Shown piece after piece: positions 1-7,334 of a DNA stretch of 19,848 bases. The DNA lies in contig CAIUGQ010000079.1 of the NCBI GenBank assembly GCA_903898725.1, positions 1-19,848 on the forward strand, read 5' to 3'. A program made the translations under genes and the position numbers. The notes beneath the pieces were generated by a model. It was not told the origin of the DNA, ran no database searches, and was given only the letters and a program-made list of their open reading frames with translations. The stretch is from an uncultured Burkholderiales bacterium. GTDB lineage: Bacteria; Pseudomonadota; Gammaproteobacteria; Burkholderiales; Burkholderiaceae_E. Position 1 is the stretch's first letter; each line of letters opens with the position of its first letter.

Positions 1-795
1 GCGGCGCTCGACGGCGTCGACGTGGTCGTGCACCTGGCGGCGCGCGTGCACGTGATGCAGGAGTCGCACGGCGATCCCCTCGGCGAGTTCCGCCGCGTGA
101 ACGTCGACGCGACCACGGTGCTGGCGGAGGCTGCGGCGCGGGCGGGCGTGCGACGCCTGGTGTTCGCGAGCTCGGTCAAGGTGCTGGGCGAGGCGACCGA
201 GCCCGGCCGTCCGTTCGACGACCACAGCGCGCCCGCGCCGCTCGATCCATACGGCCGTTCCAAGCTCGAGGCCGAGGCGCGGCTGCTCGAGCTCGCGGCG
301 ACCGGGCGGCTGGAGGTCTGCGTGCTCAGGCCGCCGCTGGTCTACGGCCCGGGCGTGAAGGGCAACCTCGGGCGACTGCTGCGCTGGGTGGAGTCGGGCG
401 TGCCGCTGCCACTGGGTGCGGTGGACAACCGCCGCAGCCTGGTCGGCCTCGACAACCTGGTCGATGCGCTGCTCGCGGTGGCGAGCCACCCCGGCGCGCG
501 CAACCGGCGCTTCCTGGTGGCCGACGGCGACGACCTGTCGACGCCGGAACTCGCCCGTCGCATAGGGCGGGCGATCGGCCGCCCGGCGCGCCTGGTGCGC
601 GTGCCGCCCGCGCTGCTCGAGGCGGGCAGCCGGCTCGGCGGTGGCGCATCGCTGCGTCGCCTGCTCGAATGGCTCCAGGTCGATGCCACGGGGCTGCGCG
701 AGGCCGTCGGCTGGCGGCCGGTCCGCACCGTCGACGAAGGGCTCGCGGGGCTCGCCGCCGGCGGCCGGGACACCCGTCGCCCACCGTCCCGCTGA
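1..795 (+). CDS. NAD-dependent epimerase/dehydratase (extended SDR), 5' partial
   Basis: The frame is open from the first base, so the start and the N-terminal glycine-rich NAD-binding strand lie left of the window. 264 residues remain, and roughly 50 are missing compared with the usual 310-320. The fragment begins in the segment that precedes HLAARVHVM, a sequence typical of O-antigen-locus epimerases of the WbpK/GalE-like group. The active site is visible as the serine of ASSVKVLG and the YGRSK motif (fragment residues Y84 and K88, YxxxK). LRPPLVYGPG follows, as in UDP-hexose epimerases and dehydratases that act on UDP-N-acetylhexosamines. Such enzymes make or interconvert nucleotide-sugar precursors in the cytoplasm, often next to an initiating sugar-phosphate transferase, which would lie further left. 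The exact substrate cannot be told from the sequence. It converges on the GT2 gene to its right. Family sure; specificity unknown. Confidence 0.9.
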   Translation, partial: AALDGVDVVVHLAARVHVMQESHGDPLGEFRRVNVDATTVLAEAAARAGVRRLVFASSVKVLGEATEPGRPFDDHSAPAPLDPYGRSKLEAEARLLELAATGRLEVCVLRPPLVYGPGVKGNLGRLLRWVESGVPLPLGAVDNRRSLVGLDNLVDALLAVASHPGARNRRFLVADGDDLSTPELARRIGRAIGRPARLVRVPPALLEAGSRLGGGASLRRLLEWLQVDATGLREAVGWRPVRTVDEGLAGLAAGGRDTRRPPSR

Positions 796-816
796 GCCCG
801 GGGCGACGCCTCGGGC
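796..816. terminator. GC-rich hairpin between convergent genes
   Basis: GCCCGGGG (796-803) pairs with CCTCGGGC (809-816) around the five-base loop CGACG, with one G-T pair. It starts directly after the epimerase stop codon and ends 7 bases before the stop of the opposing GT2 gene, so it could end transcription in both directions. There is no T-run on either strand, so a classical intrinsic terminator is not shown. Confidence 0.4.
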
Positions 817-822
817 AGGCGG

Positions 823-1869
823 CTATCCGGCGAGCGGACCCGGCCCGGTCACGCCCCGCAGGCCGTCACGCACGCCGCGCAGCAGCATCCTCGCGTTGGC
901 GAGCCGGTTCGGATGCAGCAGCCCGAAGAACACCGCGACCTGCGCGAGGCGCACCGCGTCGGGCACGATCCAGGAGCGCCGGACATACGCGCGCTGATAG
1001 AGCAGCAGGCTGTTGCGGGCGATGAAGTAGTAGCGGAAGGGCTTGTGCAGCGGGACGGTCCGCATCCGCCCGAAGCGGATCCTGAGCGTGCGCTCGCCGA
1101 GCTGATGCTCCATCCAGGCCTGGCAGGCGCCGATCGGCACGAAGCCCAGGGCCTTGGCGCGCAGGCACCATTCGGTGTCGACATGGTCGATGAACAGCGT
1201 CTCGTCCATCGGGCCCACCCGCTCGAGCACCGACATCCGGATCAGCGAGCCGGACGAGATCAGGAAGTCGAGTGCCACGAAGCGCGCGGCGCCGGCGGCG
1301 GCCACCGGTTCGAACCGGAAGCGGCCGCAGCGCACGAACTGCAGCGCGTGGCCGTCGTCCGCATCGACATAGCGCGGTCCGACCGCGGCGACGTCGCGGC
1401 CGGCGGCCAGCGCGCTCGCCTCCGCCTCGAGCAGGGCGGCGACCATCCCGGGGCCGGGCAGGCTGTCCTGGTCGCCCAGCACGATGTGGGTGCAGCCCGC
1501 GGCACGGGCTTCTGCGATGCCGCGGTTGTGCGCGGCACCCAGGCCGGCGTTGCGGCCCATGGCCAGGTAGCGCAGCCGTCCCGGGGCGAAGCCCTCGAGG
1601 GCCCGGCCGGCACCGACCGGCATGCCGTTGTCGACGCACAGGACCAGGTCGACCTGCGCGAGCCACCGTCGGAGTGTCTCCGAGAGCATCGCCGGGTCGG
1701 GGTGGAAGAGCACCACGACTGCCGCGGTGCGGAGCGTCGACGGCCTCTGCGGCGCGGCCAGAGGCCGTTCCGTGTGGGCCGTTCGGGGCTCTTGCGTATC
1801 GATCAAGGCGTCCGCACTGCGGTCTGATGGGCCGCCCGTCGTGCAGGCGGGACCTCTCTCCGCCGTCAT
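823..1869 (-). CDS. GT2 glycosyltransferase, rhamnosyltransferase-like
   Basis: This encodes 348 residues when started at the ATG ending at 1869; the frame runs on upstream but that part is low-complexity and crosses the regulatory region. After about 50 polar, probably disordered residues, a single GT-A domain begins at TAAVVVLFHPD. It carries the marks of the RfbF/rhamnosyltransferase branch of GT2: CVDNG, GDQDS with the DQDS metal/donor site at residues 133-136, the acceptor-site segment ISSGSLIR, FIDHVDTEW, and a basic, aromatic C-terminal part (PFRYYFIARN) that probably lies on the inner membrane. It would transfer a deoxyhexose, probably rhamnose from dTDP-L-rhamnose, onto the growing lipid-linked O-polysaccharide in the cytoplasm. 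It is transcribed away from wzm and so has its own promoter region between 1870 and 2117. The ATG has only a weak ribosome-binding site, and a later non-ATG start is possible. Family sure; sugar inferred. Confidence 0.88.
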   Translation of the reverse strand: MTAERGPACTTGGPSDRSADALIDTQEPRTAHTERPLAAPQRPSTLRTAAVVVLFHPDPAMLSETLRRWLAQVDLVLCVDNGMPVGAGRALEGFAPGRLRYLAMGRNAGLGAAHNRGIAEARAAGCTHIVLGDQDSLPGPGMVAALLEAEASALAAGRDVAAVGPRYVDADDGHALQFVRCGRFRFEPVAAAGAARFVALDFLISSGSLIRMSVLERVGPMDETLFIDHVDTEWCLRAKALGFVPIGACQAWMEHQLGERTLRIRFGRMRTVPLHKPFRYYFIARNSLLLYQRAYVRRSWIVPDAVRLAQVAVFFGLLHPNRLANARMLLRGVRDGLRGVTGPGPLAG

Positions 1870-1924
1870 CTTACCGGAGTGGCCCGGCACGGGCCTCCCC
1901 AGGAAAGCGGAGAACTGCCCCGGA

Positions 1925-1930
1925 TATAAT
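1925..1930 (+). promoter_or_regulatory. candidate -10 box ahead of wzm operon
   Basis: A perfect TATAAT lies in one of the very few AT-rich patches of the window, within the 248-base gap between the divergent GT2 and wzm genes. It would start a transcript near 1937 with a leader of about 180 bases before the wzm ATG. At 17-base spacing the upstream hexamer (GGAAAG, 1902-1907) is not a good -35 match, so the call rests on the -10 and its position. The same patch could also serve the opposite strand. Confidence 0.45.
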
Positions 1931-1969
1931 CGCGGCTTGATCCAAAACAGCTGCCGCGCAGCCCGCAGC

Positions 1970-1986
1970 GGCCCGTCGCACGGGCC
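1970..1986 (+). repeat. perfect inverted repeat in wzm leader
   Basis: GGCCCGT (1970-1976) and ACGGGCC (1980-1986) form a 7-base-pair stem with the 3-base loop CGC. It sits about 35 bases after the presumed transcription start and upstream of an orphan Shine-Dalgarno sequence. No T-run follows. It may be leader structure or chance in such GC-rich DNA. Confidence 0.35.
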
Positions 1987-2016
1987 CGGGCGAGGTCGGC
2001 TCGAGCAGCCCCACCT

Positions 2017-2024
2017 GGAGAGGA
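2017..2024 (+). promoter_or_regulatory. strong Shine-Dalgarno without a standard start codon
   Basis: GGAGAGGA is the best ribosome-binding match in the region, yet no ATG, GTG or TTG follows at working distance. Five bases later an ATC (2030-2032) opens a 31-codon frame whose TGA (2123-2125) lies just past the wzm ATG (2118-2120). This could be a leader peptide with a very rare start codon, a remnant, or a chance match. Confidence 0.25.
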
Positions 2025-2117
2025 ACGTCATCCGACACCGCGACGCGGCCTTCATCCGCCGTTCCCGCTCCGGTCCGTCCACGGCCGGTCGGGCCGCCTT
2101 CCTGGGGCGACCGGCGC

Positions 2118-2936
2118 ATGCTTGAGTTCTCGTCCTCGCCGCGGGAGATGCTGGCGTCGGTCTGGCGCCACCGTCGGCTGATCGTCACCCTGGCCCGTCG
2201 CGAGGTCCTCGGGCGGTACCGCGGCTCGGTGCTCGGGCTGGCGTGGTCGTTCTTCAACCCGATCCTGATGCTCGCGGTCTACACCTTCGTCTTCAGCGTG
2301 GTGTTCCGCGCGCGCTGGAGCGGCGGCGGCGAGTCCCGGACCGAGTTCGCGATCATCCTGTTCGCCGGGCTGATGGTGTTCAACCTGTTCGCCGAGTGCG
2401 TGACGCGCGCGCCCGGGCTGGTGATCGCCAACGCCAACTACGTCAAGAAGGTGGTGTTCCCGCTCGAGGTGCTGCCGGTGGTCGCGGTGGTCTCCGCGCT
2501 GTTCCACGGCGGCGTGAGCCTGCTGGTGTGGCTGGTCTTCTTCGGCGCGATGTTCGGCCTGCCGCCGCCGACGGCGCTGCTGCTGCCCGTCGTGCTGGCG
2601 CCGCTGCTGGCCTTCACGCTGGGGGTCTCGTGGCTGCTCGCCTCGCTCGGCGTCTACCTGCGCGACGTCGGGCAGGTGGTCGGCATCGCGACCGCCGCGC
2701 TGATGTTCCTGTCCCCGATCTTCTTTCCGGTCACGGCGCTGCCCGCCGACGTGCAGCCGATCCTCGCGCTCAACCCGCTGTCGCTCGTCATCGAGCACGT
2801 GCGCGGCGTGATGATCTTCGGCACGCTGCCCGTGCCCTGGGTCTATGCCGTGCAGGTCGTGGTGTCGCTCGCGGTGGCCTGGCTCGGCTTCGCCTGGTTC
2901 CAGAAGACGCGCCGGGGGTTCGCCGATGTCCTCTGA
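2118..2936 (+). CDS. wzm: O-polysaccharide ABC exporter, permease Wzm
   Basis: A 272-residue ABC-2 type permease of the polysaccharide-export branch. The cytoplasmic N-terminus leads to RREVLGRYRGSVLG, the conserved amphipathic entry segment, and then WSFFNPILMLAVYTFVFSVV as the first membrane helix. About six membrane segments follow, including the conserved LNPLSLVIEHVRG near the C-terminus. Length and order match Wzm, which forms the homodimeric channel that carries undecaprenyl-diphosphate-linked O-chains across the inner membrane with Wzt. The ATG at 2118 is chosen because a hydrophilic start just before the conserved part is usual; its ribosome-binding site (GGGG, about 10 bases upstream) is weak. 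It overlaps wzt by 11 bases, which fits coupled translation of the two subunits. The frame stays open upstream to 1941 without a standard start codon, so a longer N-terminus is unlikely. Confidence 0.93.
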   Translation: MLEFSSSPREMLASVWRHRRLIVTLARREVLGRYRGSVLGLAWSFFNPILMLAVYTFVFSVVFRARWSGGGESRTEFAIILFAGLMVFNLFAECVTRAPGLVIANANYVKKVVFPLEVLPVVAVVSALFHGGVSLLVWLVFFGAMFGLPPPTALLLPVVLAPLLAFTLGVSWLLASLGVYLRDVGQVVGIATAALMFLSPIFFPVTALPADVQPILALNPLSLVIEHVRGVMIFGTLPVPWVYAVQVVVSLAVAWLGFAWFQKTRRGFADVL

Positions 2937-4305
2937 GCTCGCGATCCGGGCCGAGGGCCTGGGCAAGTGCTACCAGATCTACGAGTCGCCGCGCGATCGG
3001 CTGCTGCAGATGCTGGTCCGCGGCCGGCGCCGCTACTACCGCGAGTTCTGGGCGCTGCGCGACGTGTCCTTCGAGGTCGCGCGGGGCGAGACGGTCGGCA
3101 TCGTCGGGCGCAACGGCAGCGGCAAGTCGACCCTGCTGCAGATGGTCTGCGGCACGCTCAACCCGACCTCCGGCTCGGTCACGACGAACGGCCGGATCGC
3201 GGCGCTGCTCGAGCTCGGCGCCGGCTTCAACCCGGAGTTCACCGGCCGCGAGAACGTCCACATGGCCTCGTCGCTCTACGGGCTGAGCCGCGAGCAGGTC
3301 GACGCGCGCTTCGACCAGATCGCCGGGTTCGCCGACATCGGCGACTTCATGGAGCAGCCGGTCAAGACCTACTCCAGCGGCATGTACGTGCGCCTGGCGT
3401 TCGCGGTCATCGCCCATGTCGATGCCGACATCCTCGTGGTCGACGAGGCGCTGGCCGTCGGCGATGCGGTCTTCACCCAGCGCTGCATGCGCTTCATCCA
3501 CCGCTTCCAGCAGGACGGCACGCTGCTGTTCGTCAGCCACGACATGGGCGCGGTGCAGCGGCTGTGCCGCAGCGCGATGTGGCTGTCGCACGGGCGCCTG
3601 GTCGGCCGCGGCGCGTCCAAGCGCGTCGCCGAGGCCTACCTGCAGGACACCCAGCAGGCGCTCGTCGGCACCGACACGCGGCTCGAGGCGCTGCGTCGCG
3701 GCAGCGAGGCGGGGCCCGGCGGCGACGCGGCCGACGAGGTCGCGCCCGTCGTCGAGGCGATCGACTACGGCGGCGAGGACGACGCTGCCGACGTGCCGGC
3801 GGCGATCGACTACGCCGCCTCGGCCGAGGTGCGCGGCAACCTGCCCGAGGCCCGCGGCTGGGCGACCGGCCAGGCCGAGATCACCGGCGTGTCGCTCGAG
3901 CGGGACGACGGCAGCGCCGTGCCGGTCCTGGAGGGCGGCGAGCGCGTGCGGATGGTCCTGAGCGCGCGGGCGTCGATCCCGCTGGCGCGGCCGATCCTCG
4001 GGTTCATCGTCAAGGACCGGCTCGGTCAGGACCTCTTCGGCGAGAACACGCTGCCGTTCACCGATGCCTCGCCGGTCTCGGTGGAGGCCGGCGAGTCCTT
4101 CCAGGCGGTCTTCGAGTTCCGCCTGCCGATGCTCCCCAACGGCCAGTACGCGGTGATGGCGTCGGTCGCCGACGGCAGCCTCACCGACAACGTCCAGCAC
4201 CACTACCTGCACGACGCACTCATCCTGACCGTCGCCTCGAGCCGGGTCAGGTGGGGGCTCGTCGGCATCCCCTTCGAGAACGTCCGCCTCGCGCGCACCC
4301 CATGA
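2926..4305 (+). CDS. wzt: O-polysaccharide ABC exporter, ATPase Wzt with C-terminal glycan-binding domain
   Basis: 459 residues. The ATG at 2926 lies inside the end of wzm and follows a good ribosome-binding site (GGGGG). The N-terminal nucleotide-binding domain shows Walker A GRNGSGKST (61-69), the signature YSSGM (149-153), Walker B ILVVDEA (169-175) and the H-loop FVSHD (202-206). An acidic linker follows (about 240-310). From about residue 315 a beta-rich domain of Wzt_C type runs to the end. In E. coli O8/O9a this domain binds the modified non-reducing end of a finished O-chain, so export waits for capping. Its presence therefore predicts a terminal modification, and the next gene, overlapping by four bases (ATGA), begins with a methyltransferase domain. 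The long Wzt form separates it from short teichoic-acid or capsule ATPases. Which terminal group it reads cannot be told from sequence. Confidence 0.95.
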   Translation: MSSELAIRAEGLGKCYQIYESPRDRLLQMLVRGRRRYYREFWALRDVSFEVARGETVGIVGRNGSGKSTLLQMVCGTLNPTSGSVTTNGRIAALLELGAGFNPEFTGRENVHMASSLYGLSREQVDARFDQIAGFADIGDFMEQPVKTYSSGMYVRLAFAVIAHVDADILVVDEALAVGDAVFTQRCMRFIHRFQQDGTLLFVSHDMGAVQRLCRSAMWLSHGRLVGRGASKRVAEAYLQDTQQALVGTDTRLEALRRGSEAGPGGDAADEVAPVVEAIDYGGEDDAADVPAAIDYAASAEVRGNLPEARGWATGQAEITGVSLERDDGSAVPVLEGGERVRMVLSARASIPLARPILGFIVKDRLGQDLFGENTLPFTDASPVSVEAGESFQAVFEFRLPMLPNGQYAVMASVADGSLTDNVQHHYLHDALILTVASSRVRWGLVGIPFENVRLARTP

Positions 4306-7300
4306 CGACGATCGAACAGCTCTACCGCGAACACTCGGGCAAGGTGTCCGACAAGTGGTCCCAGTACCTGGGCACCTACGAGCGCCTGTTCGCCGACTAC
4401 CGGGACCGGCCGGTGCGCCTGCTCGAGATCGGCATCCAGAACGGCGGCTCGCTCGAGATCTGGGCGAAGTACTTCCCCAATGCGCAGTGCCTGATCGGCT
4501 GCGACATCGATCCGCTGTGCAACCTGCTGCGCTACGAGGACCCGCGCATCAGCGTGATCGTCGGCGACGCCGGCGAGCCGCGCACGCGCAGCGCGGTGCT
4601 GACCCTCTCGGAGCGCTTCGACCTGGTGATCGACGACGGCTCGCACCGCTCGGGCGACATCGTCAAGGCGTTCGCCGGCTACTTTCCCGCGCTGGTCGAC
4701 GGCGGCCTGTTCGTGGCCGAGGACCTGCACTGCAGCTACTACCGCGACTGGGAGGGCGGTCTCTTCGACCCGCATTCCTCGATCGCCTTCTTCAAGCGGC
4801 TCGCCGACGTGGTGAACCACGAGCACTGGGGCGTGCCGCGCTCGCGCGCGTCGCTGCTCGAGGGGTTCGTCGGCGCGTACGGCGCCGCGATGACCGAGGA
4901 CCTGCTCGCCACGATCCATTCGGTGGAGTTCGTCAATTCGGTCTGCGTGATCCGCAAGCTGCCCGCCGCACTCAACGTGCTGGGCCCGCGGGTGATCGCC
5001 GGGCACATCGAGCAGGTGGTGCCGGGTCACCCCGGTCTGCAGGGCAGCGCGCACGTCGGCCCCGACGAGTCGGGCAATCCCTGGTCGACGCGCGCGGTGC
5101 CCCCCGAGGAGTCGATCGTCCCGACCGAGACCGCGCTGCAGGCCGCGCGGGCCGGACTCGAGGCGGCCGCGGCCGAGCTGGGTCGCGAGCGCGCGGCGCT
5201 GGCCGCCACGCGCGGCCAGCTCGGCGCGATGACCCAGCGTGCCGTGGGGCTCGACGCCGAAGTGCTGGCGCTCAAGCGGTCCGTCGCCGACAGCGCCCGC
5301 CATGCGGCCACGATGACCGAGCGTGCCGATGCGTCCGCACGCGAGGTGGCCGCCCTGCGTTCATCCACCAGCTGGCGGCTCACCGCGCCGCTGCGCGCCC
5401 TGGTGCTCGGCCTGCGCCGCATCGGCCGCGTCGCGGGCTCGGCGCGGGCTGCGGTCGAGTTCAGCGGCGGCGTCGGCCCCGCGCTGATGCGCATGGTCCG
5501 GGTCGTCCGCAAGGACGGCGTCGACGGCCTGCGGCGCGGCGTCTACATCGCGGGCCGGCTGCGCGAGTCGCCGCAGGGCGCGGGCCTCGCGCCCGACCCG
5601 ATCGCCCTCGACTACGCCGAATGGGTCCGGCAGAACGACACCCCGGACGAGGCGGCGCGCGCATCGATGCGTGCGGCCATCGACGCGATGACCGACGCGC
5701 CGGTCATCTCGATCGTCATGCCGACCTACAACCCGGATGCGAAGTGGTTCCGGCGCGCGGTCGACTCGGTGCTGGCGCAGAGCTATCCTCACTGGGAGCT
5801 GTGCATCGCCGACGATGCCTCCACCGCGCCCGGCGCGCGCGAGCTGGTGCGCTCGGTGGCGGCGCTCGACCCCCGCATCAAGGTGGTGTTCCGCGAGGCC
5901 AACGGGCACATCTCCGAGGCCTCGAACAGCGCGCTCGCGCTGGCGACCGGCCGCTGGGTGGGCCTGCTCGACCATGACGACGAGCTCGCCGAACACGCGC
6001 TCTACTGCACGGCCCGCGCGATCGCCGAGCATCCCGCTGCCCGGCTGATCTACTCCGACGAGGACAAGGTCGACGAGCAGGGGCGCCGCCACGACCCGTA
6101 CTTCAAGCCCGACTGGAATCCCGACCTGTTCCTGTCGCACAACCTGTTCTGCCACTTCGGCGTCTACGAGCACGCGCTGCTGCGCGAGGTCGGCGGCTTT
6201 CGCCGCGGCTTCGAGGGCGCGCAGGACTACGACCTGGTGCTGCGCTGCATCGAGCGGGTGCCCGCCGAGGCGATCGTCCACGTGCCGCGGGTGCTCTACC
6301 ACTGGCGGGTGCATCCGGCGAGCACCGCGTCGGGGTCGGCCGCCAAGCCGTACGCGGACGACGCCGGGCGCCGCGCGATCGACGAGCACCTGAGCCGCCG
6401 CGGGCTGCGGGCGCAGGCCGAGCGCACGCCGCTCGGCTACCGCGTGCGCTACGCGCTGCCCGAGCAGCCGCCGCTGGTCACGGTGATCGTGCCGACCCGC
6501 AACGGCGCGGACCTCGTGCGTCAGTGCCTCGACAGCGTGCGCGCGAAGACGACGTATCCGAATTACGAGATCCTGCTGGTCGACAACGGCTCCGACGATC
6601 CCGAGGCGCTGGCCTACTTCGAGACGCTCGCGGCCGAGGGCGTGCGCATCCGCCGCGACGATGGTCCGTTCAACTATTCGGCGCTCAACAACCGCGCGGT
6701 GGCCGAGGCGCGCGGCACGATCGTCGCGCTGCTGAACAACGACATCGAAGTCATCGCCCCCGAGTGGATGAGCGAGATGGTCAGCCACGCGCTGCGCCCG
6801 GAGATCGGCGCGGTCGGCGCCAAGCTGCTCTATCCCGACGACACGATCCAGCACGCCGGCGTGCTGCTCGGCACGGGCGGCGTCGCCGGCCATGCGTTCC
6901 ACGGACAGCCGCGCGATGCGCACGGCTACTTCGGGCGGCTCGGTCTGATCGCCAACTACTCGGCGGTGACCGCCGCCTGCCTGTTCGTGCGCAAGGAGGT
7001 GTTCGAGCAGGTCGGCGGGCTCGACGAGGAGGGGCTGAAGATCGCCTTCAACGACATCGACTTCTGCATCAAGGTCCGCGAGGCCGGCTACCGCAACCTG
7101 TACACGCCGTACGCCGAGCTCTACCACTTCGAGTCGAAGTCGCGCGGGCTCGAGGACACGCCGGCCAAGCAGGCGCGCTTCTCCGGCGAGGTCGCGTGCA
7201 TGAAGGCGCGCTGGGGCCGGCACCTGGTGGACGACCCGGCCTACAACCCGAACCTGAACCTCGAACGGGGCGACTTCACGCTGTCGTGGCCGCCGAGGGT

Positions 7301-7316
7301 GCCGCCGCTGGCCTGA
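4302..7316 (+). CDS. fusion: O-methyltransferase, coiled coil, two GT2 glycosyltransferase domains
   Basis: 1004 residues; the ATG overlaps the wzt stop. Residues about 1-230 form a SAM-dependent methyltransferase: LEIGIQNGGSL (from 41), CDIDP (67-71), DDGSH (111-115) and a later VAEDLHCSYY. This pattern fits the Mg-dependent sugar O-methyltransferase group of MycE/TylF/CmcI type. Residues about 275-350 are Ala/Leu/Glu/Arg-rich with heptad character, a probable coiled coil, ending in SSTSWRLTAPLR (354-365), a motif common after coiled coils in large O-antigen glycosyltransferases. The first GT2 domain starts at 469 (ISIVMPTYNP, metal site DHDD 557-560). The second starts at 726 (VTVIVPTRNG, NND 812-814) and ends with DIDFCIKV and YHFESKSRG; both resemble rhamnosyltransferases of RfbC type. 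The protein probably adds the last sugars and methylates the end in the cytoplasm, giving the cap that Wzt recognises. Domain calls are sure; the terminator role is inferred. A fusion by sequencing error is unlikely because the frame is clean throughout. Confidence 0.92.
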   Translation: MTTIEQLYREHSGKVSDKWSQYLGTYERLFADYRDRPVRLLEIGIQNGGSLEIWAKYFPNAQCLIGCDIDPLCNLLRYEDPRISVIVGDAGEPRTRSAVLTLSERFDLVIDDGSHRSGDIVKAFAGYFPALVDGGLFVAEDLHCSYYRDWEGGLFDPHSSIAFFKRLADVVNHEHWGVPRSRASLLEGFVGAYGAAMTEDLLATIHSVEFVNSVCVIRKLPAALNVLGPRVIAGHIEQVVPGHPGLQGSAHVGPDESGNPWSTRAVPPEESIVPTETALQAARAGLEAAAAELGRERAALAATRGQLGAMTQRAVGLDAEVLALKRSVADSARHAATMTERADASAREVAALRSSTSWRLTAPLRALVLGLRRIGRVAGSARAAVEFSGGVGPALMRMVRVVRKDGVDGLRRGVYIAGRLRESPQGAGLAPDPIALDYAEWVRQNDTPDEAARASMRAAIDAMTDAPVISIVMPTYNPDAKWFRRAVDSVLAQSYPHWELCIADDASTAPGARELVRSVAALDPRIKVVFREANGHISEASNSALALATGRWVGLLDHDDELAEHALYCTARAIAEHPAARLIYSDEDKVDEQGRRHDPYFKPDWNPDLFLSHNLFCHFGVYEHALLREVGGFRRGFEGAQDYDLVLRCIERVPAEAIVHVPRVLYHWRVHPASTASGSAAKPYADDAGRRAIDEHLSRRGLRAQAERTPLGYRVRYALPEQPPLVTVIVPTRNGADLVRQCLDSVRAKTTYPNYEILLVDNGSDDPEALAYFETLAAEGVRIRRDDGPFNYSALNNRAVAEARGTIVALLNNDIEVIAPEWMSEMVSHALRPEIGAVGAKLLYPDDTIQHAGVLLGTGGVAGHAFHGQPRDAHGYFGRLGLIANYSAVTAACLFVRKEVFEQVGGLDEEGLKIAFNDIDFCIKVREAGYRNLYTPYAELYHFESKSRGLEDTPAKQARFSGEVACMKARWGRHLVDDPAYNPNLNLERGDFTLSWPPRVPPLA

Positions 7317-7320
7317 GACG

Positions 7321-7333
7321 GCGGGCAGCCCGC
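7321..7333. terminator. palindrome at convergent gene ends
   Basis: GCGGGC-A-GCCCGC (7321-7333) lies between the stop of the fusion gene and the stop of the opposing membrane-protein gene, only 18 bases apart. As RNA it could fold as a short GC stem on either strand. There is no T-run. It may mark a shared transcription end. Confidence 0.3.
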
Positions 7334-7334
7334 G

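Noticed and set aside
913..1827. Long plus-strand open frame opposite the GT2 gene
   Set aside because: It is rich in His, Arg, Gln, Gly and Ala, as expected for the complement of a GC-rich gene, and has no domain or start signals. Similar antisense frames throughout the window were discarded for the same reason.
1870..2082. N-terminal extension of the GT2 gene to an ATG at 2082
   Set aside because: The added 71 residues are low-complexity, cross the presumed wzm promoter and leader, and precede a start (1869) that already includes the whole GT2 domain.
1622..2125. Plus-strand open frame across the GT2 gene and the wzm leader
   Set aside because: Most of it is antisense to a well-supported GT2 gene and it has no recognisable domain. 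Only its last 31 codons are kept as a possible leader frame.
2967..4301. In-frame extension upstream of the methyltransferase fusion
   Set aside because: It is the shifted frame of wzt, extremely Arg/Ala-rich, with no domain. The ATG at 4302, overlapping the wzt stop, is the natural start.
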